From Undaria pinnatifida (taxonomy: Eukaryota; Sar; Phaeophyceae; Laminariales; Alariaceae), in NCBI GenBank assembly GCA_012845835.1, contig JABAKD010000020.1, forward strand, positions 5,850,415 through 5,914,414: 64,000 bases of DNA, in the 5' to 3' direction. A program made the translations under genes and the position numbers. A model generated the notes under the pieces. The model ran no database searches. It saw only the letters and a list, made by a program, of their open reading frames with translations, and was not told where the DNA came from. This document shows, in pieces, positions 47,020 through 59,100 of this stretch. How positions within the stretch are numbered: the stretch's first letter is position 1; each line of letters opens with the position of its first letter.

Positions 47020-47990
47020 TTTACAACTGGAAACCCCTTTTTTGGGGCCTAAATTTCTTGGATGTAGTATAGGGAGGGGTTCGGGGGCTCTAAAGGAGTT
47101 AATAACTGGTTAACGTTTCACCAGTGCAGGCAAACGGACTGACATTATGTGGTGTACCCTCTACTACTATAATGGCTAAAGTGTATTTCTTTTCTTTTCT
47201 TGAAACAGGCGACACCTATGAAGAAATGGCGTCGTCGGCAGAACATGGGTTTTCGGAATCGTCTCTTCGAATCTCGCCGCCCACGGATAAAAAAAAAAGA
47301 AGTTTCCTATTTTTGAGTCATCCGACGGTAGGTGTGTGCAGCAGGTTCTCAGAATTTTCTGAGCCCCTAGCATAAAGCTCTCAATATCTCACCCAATACA
47401 TGACTTCGAGGACATTCGTCCGCTCGACGAACTTTTCTATGCGCAAGGCGTAAAACAGCTAGGCTCCTGAAATCACCTCACCAACCGATGGTTACACGGA
47501 GCTGAAGCGGTCAGATCGGTCAGAAACGTTTCACCGAAAAATGTGCAACATGTACCGCGGCATGACTCCATTGTCGGATTACAAGATGCTTTCGACGGTT
47601 CCCCTGGAATTGGAACCGCTGGGATGCTGGCACGTTCGCCCGTGTATCCGTCCGACCGGTTACCCCGCCGTGCCACGGGGGGGGGGGTTCTGTAAGGGCG
47701 TCGGCTCGGTATCACACATGTATGTGATTTGTTAAGCTTTTCACCCGGTGGTCAAATGAGCCACCTGGTGTTTATTTTGCCCTCTCATGCCTTAGCAATG
47801 CCCTTCGCGGATCAGAAGTCCCTTATTACTGGTGTATTCCTGGCATCAGTTTTGAGAAAGAGTAGGTACCCCGATATAAGGGCGACCAGGATAAGAGCAT
47901 TCGGGACTTTAACCCCTTTACAACTGGAAACCCGTTTTTGGAGACAAAATTACTTGGATTTAGTATAGGGAGGGGTTCGGGGGCTCTAGG
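47020..47990 (+). repeat. Two family 6 copies flanking a repeat shared with 2.3-2.7 kb
   Basis: Family 6 copies lie at 47,020-47,105 and 47,907-47,990. Between them, about 47,210-47,560 aligns in a diverged manner with 2,330-2,720. It includes TTTTCTGAGC-CCTA and CTCAATATCTCACCC and ends near GGTCAGAAACG. No gene is supported. Confidence 0.45.
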
Positions 47991-48372
47991 CTCTAGTCAT
48001 ATCGGCATGTCCCGCCTATGCTAAAAGCTATGTATTCCGCACTACAGAGAAGAGCAATGTGTAGCTAAGAGAAATTGTTTGGGCTTTTCACTAGGCGCTC
48101 TTAAATCGGGGTACCCGATTCACTGCAGTAGGTATAGCTGTCGCTCATAAACTGTCGTGGACGTTGGTAAGATAGAGGACAGCAGCAGCTATTAGGTGTT
48201 TTTTTTTGTTTTTTGTTTTGATGGTTATGATGGAAAAATTTTTTGTACGTACATGCAGAAGTCGTACCGCTGCTGCTGCTGCTGTGGAAGAGAAGGTAAA
48301 AAAGAGGTACCATCGGCGCCGCCACTCGTACGCATTGCTGTGGTGGTTGTGTCGTACTCATACGGACGGCCT

Positions 48373-48419
48373 TGGTGGTGGTGGTGGTGGTGGTGGTGGT
48401 GGTGGTGGTGGTGGTGGTA
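48373..48419 (+). repeat. (GGT)n microsatellite
   Basis: About fifteen consecutive GGT triplets. Surrounding open frames in several phases (poly-Gly, poly-Trp, poly-His on the other strand) are compositional. Confidence 0.9.
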
Positions 48420-50214
48420 TGCTATCTGCTGCTGCTGCCGTGGACGACAAAGCGAATCAGGAGGCAGAAAAAATAATATTATCGTTTTCAATTGAAGGGT
48501 GTTGTGTATTTCGTAGGCAGGTGGAACACGCGCCGCGGTTACCTCTGCTGCTGCTGTTGTGGGATTCTAAAAAAAACGCGGCACAGCCACCACCCCCGCA
48601 GGTATCGCCACCGTCGTTGTCGTATGGTACATGCCGTGACCACTACCTCCACCGCCGTGCTCATACCTACCTTACGCGGTAATGGCTGCTGTTGCTGTGT
48701 CCGCGCGCTGCTGTAGCCTGAACGAGGTGTTGCAGTGATACCACACTCTATTTGACATTTTTCATTTTTTTACCCCAGTGGTGTCGCCAGGAGGCACCAC
48801 GACCGGTGTTTCGTATGGGATTAGGGTTGGGGTTTAGGGCTAGTTCCATGGTCTTGAAAATCACAACAGTGTAGACACCCAAGTGTTGGGATGGAGCTCC
48901 ACCGAGAGGTGGCGATATATCACCTCGAGATCGGACGGCAAATAACGTACGGCCAGGGTGTGAGCAGGGCAACAGTACACGGGAGGGAGAGAGCCCGAGA
49001 ACGCAGGTGTGGTGGCTCCCAGTGCAGGGGCGGCACTGTGTGCGTGCGCTCAGGCGGCGGCGCTGGGTTCGTGGCCTTGCGCGTTCCGCTCGTTTTCGTT
49101 GAACACCGGCGCCGCCTGAAAACCCTGGGACACGAAAAGGCCATTTGTTATTTGACTAGCGGAGACATACTGAACGCGAACCTTCCTAAGGCAGCTATTT
49201 GCGTACTCTGGTTGGTCAAGGGTGATAAAAGCGGCTCAACCGATCTATAGTCTTTCCACGCCACAGCCTCCGTGGCATCCCGACCCCACCGAATCAACCT
49301 GTAGAGTCTTCACAAGGCACAGCATCCAAGCACAGCTCACCCCATAGCGTAAGGGTTGGGGTTAGGGTCAGGCAAGTGGTTGACTATCGGCGCCACGGCC
49401 GACACCCCCGCAAGGACATTCGCTATCAACATGGTTACTAGGCCTCGTTTTTTGGCACCCGGCTTCCATGTGTGTGAACTGACAAACAATGACGGACTGA
49501 GACATTCGCTTCGGGCAGTTTGAAGGGGTGGGCGGGGAGGGGTGGGCTGTATTTTTGGTTTTATTGTTAGAAGCTCGTTTTTCGCATGTAGTAATGATCC
49601 GCGCGATCGAAGCGCGGACGCCACCTAATTTTGCTGACGCCGACAATATACGGATCTCGTACGTAATGGTAGTACGTCGTACGTGCAATCGAGTTTCGAA
49701 CACGTACCACGCTTACTGTAGCTTAAGGCCGTTCCCAACGAACACGAAGAATGTCAGGAATTGTGACGAAAAAACGTGACCTTTTCGCGAATCGTAACAC
49801 TTGTCAGGAATCCGGACTTTGAACCCTTTTGACATTTTCCATCGAAATTGATGCCAGGATCCCTGATAGAAAAAAAATATATATTTTTTTGTTGTTGTTG
49901 AAAGCGTGACTTTTTCATCATTTCAAAATGTCAGGAGTCGTGACATTTTGGTCAGGGTTCGTGATTATTTTGCGTTCGTTAAGAACGGCCTTACAAATAT
50001 GAACTTCCACGAATTCTCCGTCTCACATCTGAGGTGTCGTTTTATTCGTTATCTTAAAAAACAGATACAGCTAGCAGTACAAGCAAGTAAAGGAGTATTT
50101 ACGCGTTCTCTACCCGGTGGTTGCCGGGCCCTAATAGAGCGAGCTCCCCACGCGAAGACGCGAAACGCAAAGTTCTTGATATTGTGAGCATGTCGATATT
50201 TCAAAATATCCATT

Positions 50215-50512
50215 TTAGAATGAGAAAAATGCACTTCAGCTGTGAGATCGACTGCATAGGATTTTTGATCAAAACTCAGCTCTGCAAGCTGCGTGTGATA
50301 CTTCGATCGCGCGTGTTACGGGGTGTGTACACCCTCGTGAAGGATGCAGGTCGGTGACTCCCCTGCTAACGCGTATATTATGGGTGACGAGTACCAGGTC
50401 CCGCAGATGTACCGCCTCGTTATCATTATGTAACCCTTTCAGAGCCCCCAAAACACCCATATACTAATTCCAAGTCGTTGTCCCCCAAAACGGGAGTTGT
50501 AAAGGCGTAAAG
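50215..50512 (-). repeat. Partial family 4 copy followed by a family 6 copy
   Basis: Positions 50,215-50,365 carry the complement of the family 4 end through GGTCGGTGACTCCCC on the plus strand. Positions 50,432-50,512 are a diverged family 6 copy in minus orientation. Confidence 0.55.
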
Positions 50513-51114
50513 TTTAGCCCTTCAAGTCATGTCTTCTCGCCTGGGTCGTTGTTAGAATGTTTTTGTCATTGGCCCCCGAGAATGTAGCCACACCACACAA
50601 GCCGCGTCTTCTGTGGATCTATCTCCGCATCCAGTCCCGACCACAAGAGATCTACGAACCTGTTCCGGGACTGTTATCCCACTCTTGGGCCTACGCCCTT
50701 GATGAGAACATACGCACTCCGTGGCACGCGCGATTGATTTATCACGCGCGAAGCTTGTGTTTGAACAAAATCCGCGATTTCACAGCTTAAGCGTGGGTAT
50801 GTCTGTGTGTTTAATGCAAACGCTCAGAGGGCAGGGCAGGAAAGCACCGTAGATTGCGGAAACACCCGTCGTAGATTTCGACGTCGAGGCCTCGCGCGCG
50901 CGGATCCACGGCACCGTCCGTTGCGACCGAGGCGGGGGGCGCGCGGGAAAGCAAAAAAAAGTGTCCGCTGCGCCTGAGGGATATGCGATATGATTTTTTT
51001 TCGGGCGTAGAAATTTATTATGTGGCCCGGGCGTATTATCGAAACTTATTTCGGGCCTTGCTGCCTCCCTGGGGTGGCGCAAAATAATAAGAAAACACGC
51101 ACACACCCACACAG

Positions 51115-51391
51115 CAGCTGCAGCAGCAGCAGCAGCTGCAGACGTTTGTCGTGTTGCAAGCCTACAGCAACGGCAAGGCTCCCAGCACCGATGAAAGCAC
51201 TGGCGGTCGTTCGAACTATTGGAGAAGGTTGCGCCGTCCTGGTAAGAGCGGCGCCCACGAGGGAGAGCACGCCGGCGCCTGCTTTCGCGCCTGCTTACGC
51301 TGTGGTGCAGCGCGGACCGCGGACCCCCCCCTCGCGTGTACCATCCATGCTTTTGCTGAACGTTTCCTCATCGATGCAATCTGGGGTATGT
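51115..51391 (+). CDS. Candidate Q-rich exon, unrecognised
   Basis: After an acceptor reading CCACACAG, a frame opens with Gln/Leu repeats and continues through residues such as V-L-Q-A-Y-S-N-G-K and N-Y-W-R-R-L-R-R. It reaches a possible donor (CCTG/GTAAGA) at 51,241. The same frame stays open to about 51,391, where another possible donor (GTATGT) occurs. It is too short to assign. It could be a later exon of a Q-rich regulator, but it does not supply the missing zinc-cluster cysteines of the 30-kb gene. Confidence 0.2.
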
Positions 51392-51879
51392 CTCTATCTG
51401 GTTGTCAGGTAGCGAGCCCATCATGAACGCGTACGCTTCAGCAAGAGCTGCTATATATACGCCACACCCACTACGTGGTAGCGCGGTGCTCGTTCGAGTG
51501 GCTGGGTGGCAATTACTTTTGCAAGAACGTTGGGTTATCTGTCCTCGGCTGATTATGTGTTTGTTTTGTTTCTGGCTTTGCGCAAAAACATGCTACCCAC
51601 CCATATGTCAAGAGTACAATGTAAAGCGCCTCTTTGACTGCCTCGGAAACAGCTCCACCCGCTTCACTCAAATTTGATGGTCAGCTCCGCCTCGGGTCGT
51701 TTACCCCACTAACTTGAAAGGGAGGCGGGGTTTACTAGGTGGCCGAGGCGTTTTTCGCACGTTTATGTTCAGGAGGGGGGGGGCGTTTACTTGAGAGTAT
51801 ACTCGTTTACGCTGAAATTAGAGCCCCGGGGCGTTTATGTTGGCATTGTTACGGTATTTGCTGGTTGCTGTTTACTGGA

Positions 51880-52075
51880 CCCGGATATGAAATCGGTCGT
51901 GGCGAAGCCGCGACCCCCGCCCCCTCCCGGCTGATGGCGGGCGCCGAAGGCGCCCCTGGACGCACGTCCGGAGGGCCCTGCTGGGTGCGTGGGGGAACCT
52001 GACTTCACTTCCTTACGCAGCAAAAAGATACGTTGGTTTTGGGGCTTGTTTCAAAAGCAGGCAGTTGGGTGGGTA
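51880..52075. mobile_element. Degenerate relative of the hAT element at 44.17 kb
   Basis: It shares TACTGGACCCG, a GGTCGTGGC-GAAGCCGCGACC palindrome, the C-rich stretch, CCCGGCTGATG, and a distal TTTTGGGGCTTGTTTCAAAA. No terminal repeats or target duplication could be found, so it is a fragment or a diverged copy. Confidence 0.5.
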
Positions 52076-52686
52076 GATTGACTCGACATGGAAGAATGAC
52101 AAATAAATGTCAAGCAATTTGTATCACTGATACCCGCAGAGCCCAAGCCGTCATCAAATGGTTGAGGCGGCTTCGTCCATCGTGATCGCGGTTATGCTGG
52201 TCACGGTCCATGATCTAGTACTCCCTTTTTCGGTGTCTCCCGTCTTTCTTCTGTTTTTGCGTGCCCTATTTCGGTGCCGCGAGTTTTGATGGGTTTCCGT
52301 CGTACTGTGAGGCGTTGGTGTGGGATGGATAATACGTACAGTCGATGTGCACTTTATTTTTGGCGACCCTGGCGACCAAAGATGTCGGTTGACGGCACTA
52401 TTGCCCCTTGACGGACTTGACCGACAGCCGTCGAGGAAGGAAGTCCACACACTAACACTAGTATGATAAACCCAAAGACGCCATGACGGGTCAAACTCTA
52501 GACCGTCAACCGACATCGTTGGGCAGCTTCCCCCGGCCAGTGTTGCAGTGTAGTACCATTAGTATACGACGTCTAACCCTAACCCGATTTATACTATTAA
52601 TAATACCAGGTATAATATCGTATACCTGGTATACCAGTGTTGTGCATAGTAGTACTGGCTACGTACTGGCCTATCATACCATATCA

Positions 52687-52822
52687 TAAAAGTACACTCC
52701 AGCTGTGAGATCAAAGGTTTTGTCGAAACTCATCTTTGCAAGCTGTGTGTGATACTCCGATCGCGCGTATTACGGGATGTGTGTCCTCATTAAGGATATA
52801 GGTCGGCGACTCCCCTTGGGAC
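52687..52822 (-). repeat. Family 4 partial copy
   Basis: Reads on the plus strand as ACACTCCAGCTGTGAGATC through TCCTCATTAAGGATATAGG to GGCGACTCCCCTTGG. It is directly preceded, near 52,604-52,636, by an imperfect palindrome made of ACCAGGTAT and ATACCTGGT halves. Confidence 0.7.
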
Positions 52823-53159
52823 TACAGCAGTTATATCATTCGCCTTCGTGCACAAAAGTTGAACAGCGTCAGCGTGATCAGATGTTTGGGACGTGCACGT
52901 AGCACCTGCCATCGTACAACAGCAATGCTACTCTTACCGTGCCATCATACCAAATACAAGACCGAACATGTTGTGAGCCTTGGTATTATTTTTGTTGTGT
53001 CTATGATACAACATGTCCCTCTTCTGTCTTTTCCAAAAACTAATTAATTACCAACCCTTGTCATAAAATAAAAAAAGTCAAGACTAAAATAATGAAGTAA
53101 ATTCCCGTCTTTATTGGATGTTATGTACATATATATAGGATGGTGTGGTCCGGTGTGGT

Positions 53160-53178
53160 ATATAATGCGAGAACAACG

Positions 53179-53211
<33 letters not shown>

Positions 53212-53215
53212 TGGC
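53160..53215 (+). repeat. Family 2 tail remnant with (AAC)n
   Basis: ATGCGAGAACAACGACAACA followed by about twelve AAC triplets. Only the last bases of the family 2 body remain before the tail. Confidence 0.6.
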
Positions 53216-53339
53216 TATGGGATGGTTGACAAAATGCTCTCGTAGTTCCATATGATATACCTAGTAAACGTGTATGAGAAACGTGTTTCTGTGTATATTA
53301 TACTTCGAAGTATTTTTTTGTTGAAAAATAAAAACACGC

Positions 53340-53610
53340 TTCGTACGACAGCTGCCTGTGAGATCGAGAATCTGGTCGAAACTCATACAAGTATTTGCAG
53401 GCTGCCTGTGATACTCCGATCGCGTTGTGGGTGCGTGTGTCCTCGTGAACGATATAGGTCGGCGAGCTCCCTCAGTGCTAGCTACTGCTGTAGTACCAGG
53501 GCCAACAAGGTGGCACAAGAATGTTCAGTCTTGAATAATTTAATCGCTCTGCCCGCGGAAACTATAAAAAACGTTTCTGAGGGGGACAACATCTGACGGC
53601 TTTGGAACGC
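53340..53610 (-). repeat. Family 4 copy
   Basis: It runs on the plus strand from CTGTGAGATCGAGAATCTGG through GATATAGGTCGGCGAGCTCC to AACGTTTCTGAGGGGGACAA, which is the complement of the family 5' part. Confidence 0.65.
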
Positions 53611-54279
53611 ACCACCAGCTTTTTATAGATCTTTATTTAGAACACATGAAATATCATTACCGATGAGGTTCATTTAGTATTTTAATATCTGCACGAGTAT
53701 GGCGAAGCTACCAAAGAGTGGGTGCGGCAGCAGCGGGCAGCATCAAGAAATTGGATCGAAACTCGCAGCTCAATTATCGCAGTTTATGTTCAATATTTTT
53801 GCTCTCGCTCGCAGTTTTGTACTGGTACGACGTTGTTGTTGTTTTGTTGCGCCTCCCTTCTATTATCTCAACACCGTTTCTTTCTCCTTTTCGCTCCCTA
53901 AACGAATGTAACTCAGATCCGGGGTCACCATGCAGGCTCTTCCCCCCCCCCTCCACATTAAGGTACCCGCCTTATTGCTTTTTTTCCCCTTGGCAAGTCA
54001 GCTTTTTCTTCCCCCGTCGACCTGCGTCGAAATTGTGCTCACCCACGCTATGTATTACAATGCGCTCGCGGCAGCAGTGCAGTTGGTGTCTCTAGAAATA
54101 GAAATCTCCACACCGAGACTTGAATCCGTGACCCCCCCGAAAGCGCGGCACCTATTAAATATATAGAGGATTTATAGCTTCCACGCACAAATTGCCCGTC
54201 CGTCCGCCCCGCCCCCAGTCCCCCCCCCCCCCTTTCCCCCCCCCTCCAACCCCGCTCCCTTTTGATCAAAACCAGGCCC

Positions 54280-55020
54280 CCACGTCCTTCAAAACTCCGC
54301 CCTCCCCTCACCGGTTATTCAACTTGCAGGATTCACTTGTTAAACGGATGCATTTCCTTCCACAACTGTCAGATTTTGTCCCCCTCAGAAACGGGTTTTA
54401 TAGTTTCCGCGCACAGACTGACTAACATCACCCTGTTGACCCTGATAGCCACACTGTAGTTGTAAGGGGAGTCGCCGACCTATATCCTTAATGAGGACAC
54501 ACAACTCGTAATGGGCGCGATCGGAGTATCACACACAGCTTGCAAAGATGAGTTTCGACGAAATCTTCGATCTCACAGCTGAGGTGTATTTTCATTTCTT
54601 ATGATATACCTGGTATAATATCCGCCCTCCCCTCACCGGTTATTCGACTTACAGTATTCACTTGATAAACTGATGCATTTCCTTCCACAGCTGTCAGATT
54701 TTGTCCCCCTCAGAAACGGGTTTTATAGTTTCCGCGCACAGACTGCCTAACATCACCCTGTTGACCCTGATAGCTACACTCTGTAGTTGCAAGGGGAGTC
54801 GCCGACCTACGAAGTATATCCTTAATGAGGACACACAACCCGTAATACGCGCGATCGGAGTATCACATACAGCTTGCGAAGATGAGTTTCGACAAAATCT
54901 TCCATCTCACAGCTGGAGTGTATTTTCATTTTCATAATATATATACACAGCTTGCAAAGATGAGTTTCGACAAAATATTCGACCTCACAGCTGGAGTGTA
55001 TTTCAATTTTTATAATATAT
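54280..55020 (+). repeat. Family 4: two head-to-tail copies plus a third 3' end
   Basis: Copy one (about 54,280-54,600) and copy two (about 54,615-54,930) run in the same direction. A repeated 3' end at about 54,945-55,020 (CAGCTTGCAAAGATGAGTTT to the A-T-rich end) follows. This is the clearest view of the unit. It starts at CCCTCCCCTCACCGGTTATT, has the core GGGGAGTCGCCGACCTA, and ends in an AT-rich stretch. Each unit can be traced over about 320 bp. No ORF is conserved. Confidence 0.8.
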
Positions 55021-55904
55021 ATTATACCAATACTGCTGTATGTACATTTTGCTTTTGTTTTTTTCGTTTTAATACGGACATCGTTGTGACTATTTTATCA
55101 CACGAGAAAAGTTCACTGTTGACCCGAAAATGTGAAGCATTTTTTTTTTTCGCGTTTGAAAAAAATCCGCCGCTGCCGTCTCTGGAACGGACGCGCAGGC
55201 CGGAATGATGTGGCCCGCTTAGCCACATTCTTCCACCTCTCATCTCTCCCCAACGTCCTCCTGGACCTCCCAAAGCGCCAGCTCTGCAGCCGCGTTAATA
55301 AAGGAACAGGCAACGCGCCGCCCGCCTTGAGGCTGGGCCTGCTGGAGGCTCGGGAGACTCAAAGTGCGTTTTGTGAGTTCATGATGCATGATGAGCGAGC
55401 ATGGGGCGGGAATGAAAAGTACGCAGACGGGGAGAGTGGCAATTGCAATTCCACAGACGAAACATGACGAAACATGAACCCTTTCTTAGCCAACCATTTG
55501 TCTTTCGCTTCCCTTTTTCGTTTTTTCGCGCACCTGGCCGGCTCGCGAACTCTTCGCGGATCTTTTAGGGGGCTTGAAAAAAAGCGCTTGTTGTTCGTAC
55601 AAATACAAAACGAAAGATTCAACAATACTGATCACAAGACACACCTAGAGATTTACTGTAATTAGATGCTGGTGGGGCGTGGAATCGGGGCGTTTTTTTT
55701 GTGTACGACGAGGCACGATATTTTTTTTTTTTTTATTTTGCTCCCTCTTCGCTGGTTGGTTGGTCCGCCGGAGATCGCCGACAGATCGCAGAGCGCGAAG
55801 TGAGGCCCGAAGTTCGTAAAATATAAAATGTGTGCTCGTACGAGTAGAGATATCTGGACTGTTGAGCTCTACCAGGTATGATCTTGCTAAAAATCTTGAA
55901 TACA

Positions 55905-56197
55905 CTGCATCTAGCTGTGAGATCGAAAATTTCGTCGAAACTCATGTTTGCCAATATTTGCAAGCTGTGTGTGTTACTCCGATCGCGCGTATTTTTCACT
56001 GGGTGTGTACTCATTAGTGTGTGGTGTGTCCTCATTAATGGTTGTTGTTGTTGTTGTTCTCACATTAACTCGCATGATCAAGTCCGTGGTCACAGGACAG
56101 GCTCCAGTCACTCTGGAGCTGAGGAATACCCCAGGGAAAAACACAAACAATGGTATAGGTCGGCGACTCCCCTTAGAACTACTCCGTCGCTTGTACG

Positions 56198-56200
<3 letters not shown>
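55905..56200 (-). repeat. Family 4 copy split by a family 2 fragment
   Basis: Family 4 sequence (CTGTGAGATCGAAAATTTCG through CTCCGATCGCGCG, then TCCTCATTAATG) is interrupted at about 56,038 by a family 2 fragment that begins with a GTT run. It resumes at about 56,152 with TATAGGTCGGCGACTCCCCT. Confidence 0.65.
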
Positions 56201-56397
<197 letters not shown>

Positions 56398-56597
56398 CCA
56401 GGGTCAACAGGGTGATGTTAGTCAACCTGTGCACGGATATTATATGATTCGACAGAGGTGAAGCTACTGCTGTTAGAGCAGTACCGCACGTTTCATGTAA
56501 TAAAACATGATACAACCCGATATCATGTACCTTCTTCATCGATTATAAGTACCTGCTACGTGGTATACAAGTTCGTTCATACCAGGACCAGGTACGT

Positions 56598-56775
56598 TTT
56601 TTTTTTTGTTTTTGCACACTTTTAATTTCCAGCTTCTGGACAAAGCCGTGGTCACAGATGTCGTCCCTTCTTCCTCCCGGTTTTTGCCTTCAATTTTTAT
56701 CGCACATAAGGTTCAGCAAATCCCGCTGTTGATCGTTTTTTCATCGAGTGTTGCTACGTATGTACCAAGTCAAGT
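56598..56775 (-). mobile_element. tRNA-derived SINE, family 3, partial
   Basis: On the plus strand a T run is followed by CCAGCTTCTGGACAAAGCC and continues to TTTCATCGAGTGTTGCTA, after which similarity ends. The tRNA-like head is absent. Confidence 0.6.
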
Positions 56776-57180
56776 ACGTACTGCGAAGCGACGGTGCGCA
56801 GGGCTTAAGATCAGAGCGCGTCGAAATCTCCGCCAAGGTCTTGCGCTACCACCATACTGCTGCTGCTGCTGCTGCCGTTCATATATACAAGCAACGAACT
56901 TGTAGATGGCATTCAACGTTAGACCACTTTTGCATCTAAATACCACGACGATTAACTGCTGCTGTAGTACGGGGCGTTAAATAGCCCTCCCCCCCCCCCC
57001 CCGACCCCACCTTCCTCCCCGAACGGTGAATTTTGTATTCCGAGATCATCGCCCCGCACTCCTCCCAAAGACATGCGGTGTCAAGTGTCAACATTCCAGC
57101 GGTTCGGCCGCCGCCGCCGCCGCCTCCGCCTCCGCTACTTCCGCCGGCCGCGGCGGGACGTTCCGACAAAGCTTCGGCGC

Positions 57181-57228
57181 ATCGCACCGCATCGCACCGC
57201 ATCGCACCGCATCGCACCGCACCGCACC
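57181..57228 (+). repeat. Decamer tandem repeat ATCGCACCGC
   Basis: Four exact copies of ATCGCACCGC in a row, followed by shortened CACCGC units. Flanking sequence is GC-rich, and all three plus frames remain open across it because of composition. Confidence 0.85.
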
Positions 57229-57984
57229 ACGCTGCACAGCCCACGCCGCCCCCCGCCCGCCTCTGCCTCGTTACTTCGGTCACGGGGTGGAAGGAGCGTG
57301 GTATTTTACGACCTATGTACAACGACAAAAAACAGAACACAATGAAGCGACGTCTTCCTGTCACTTGTCCGCTGTTGTGATATAATAACAAAGTATGTCG
57401 TGTGAGCCCGCAACCTGTGGGCTCGTATAGACCTTTAGACATGGACATAGTATGGTAGTTAGTTTAGTTCTTTAGTTAATATATACTTGGTAGTTTTCCT
57501 GTATCTGTCGTAGCCAGTAGCCCACAACAGCAATCCGAGTTCAAAAACGAGGAAGATCGTGTCGAGCGCGTGTCGTAATTGGTAACGATATTCCTCTTGT
57601 TCTCTCGAGTGGTCACGCCTGGTGTTTCGATCACACTCCTATGCAATAGCATGAAGCGGCTTGGGCCTTTTTGTTGTTGCTGTTGTTGTTGTTGTTGTCT
57701 ACGATGACTCGACCTTGGTTTGATTGCCGTCGCTTCCTCGCTTATACCTGTAGGATCCCGAACGCCATCATGCAAGGACTAGCTCAGGGGAGCCCGTAAT
57801 AAGAAAACGGAGGCACACTCCTAGTAATAAATAAACGAAAAAAAATTGGAGCGTTGTGGTTTCTGTGCCAATCGAGAAAATGACGTTTTTTTGTACGTTT
57901 TTTTTGCGTGGTTTTAGTAACCCCTCCCCCGCCCGCCCCTGTCTGGCTCCTTAAAAACTGTGTGGGGAAGTTTTTTTTTTTGTG

Positions 57985-58305
57985 TGTGTGTATGTTTTTT
58001 TTTTTGTTTGACACACATCTTACGTACTTTCCAGCTTCTGGACGAGCCATGGTCACATGTGTCGTCCCTTCTCCCCCACGGTTCTTGCCTTCAAGTTTTA
58101 TCGCGCATAGGGTTCAGCCATCCCGCTTCTTGTCAATTTTTCATCGAGTGTTGCTAACTGACGCTCTCGCGCTTTCCGCAAGTCAATTTGTGCACTAGAA
58201 AAATCCCCACGAATTTACGCGAGTATGCGCTCGTGGGGATTCGAACTCACAAAATGGATCTATACCGAGCTCGAGGATAACCTGCTACGCCACCGGGGCG
58301 ACCGG
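57985..58305 (-). mobile_element. tRNA-derived SINE, family 3, best preserved copy
   Basis: On the minus strand it starts with TGGCGTAGCAGG, a perfect match to the tRNA A-box consensus. A B box AGTTCGAATCC follows about 50 bases later. After a body of about 200 bp it ends in an A-rich run with CACAC. These are the two internal RNA polymerase III promoter boxes. The tRNA-like head cannot be folded into a full tRNA because the 3' acceptor side is missing. Confidence 0.85.
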
Positions 58306-58964
58306 CTGTGTGTGCTCCCCTGACTAGCTAACGGTTACTGGTGAGCGGCTTAGGTACAGCGAGGCAGGGACGGAGGGAGGGAGGGAGGGACTCGCTTGCC
58401 GACTCTCGCCAAAGAGATGAGAGCGCAGCGAAAAAACATTATTTACCTGGAACAATGTTACGTATTTTGTTATACAGCTTCGTCATGCAGCACTGCTCTT
58501 GTTTTGCGTATGGTCGGCGTGGCCCCTCCCCGCGCCGTGTTCGTGACGTGGAATCAATTAGGAGGGAGTGGTTAGATCCTCTTTCGTCTTGTCCCGTCTC
58601 GTCTCGGGGCAAGGCACGAAGCGGCTTTGCCTGCGACGTACGGTGATGCTCGTGGTGCTACTAAGTTCTTGCGATAGATAGGTTGTGGGCCACACCACCG
58701 GCTCGAGCTTCGCGCGTTCGTGACCAAAGCAGAAGCTAGCCAAACAGTAGTAGTAGTAATTGCATAACACGCAGGTTCCAGGATAGTACGCGGGCAGATT
58801 ATGTGGGATACTGTGTGGCGAAAATCTATTTCTAGCACAACAAATAACACAGCAGCAGTCCGTAGGCTCACTGCCATGTTTGCCGGAGGACCGGAGCACA
58901 CGAAATTGTGTGTCACTCACTCCCAGTCGCGGCGCATTATATACATGTATACATGCGTACACGC

Positions 58965-59100
58965 TTTTTTTTCTTTTTTTTTCATCCTCCGGCGGATGGG
59001 GAAAAATAAAGCTTTAGCTCACCACACTTCTTCCACGTATTTTCATACGTGTCGTGTGTCGATTTAACTCAGTTGCTTTCGCAGCCCAACGCTAGCTGGC
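58965..59100 (+). repeat. Repeat pair with 60,680-60,815
   Basis: Both copies read T-rich tract, TCCTCCGG[CT]GGATGGGGAAA, AGCT[CT]ACCACACTT, CCACGTATTTTCATA, then TTAACTCAGT and GCTAGCTGGCGCA. Direct orientation, about 130 bp, roughly 80% alike by eye. Confidence 0.65.

Noticed and set aside
57181-57228. Possible CRISPR-like or regulatory array
   Set aside because: Pure 10-bp tandem repeat without spacers.
58200-58305. Possible tRNA gene
   Set aside because: A and B boxes are present, but the acceptor and T-arm 3' side are missing and the sequence continues into a repeated body, so it is a SINE.
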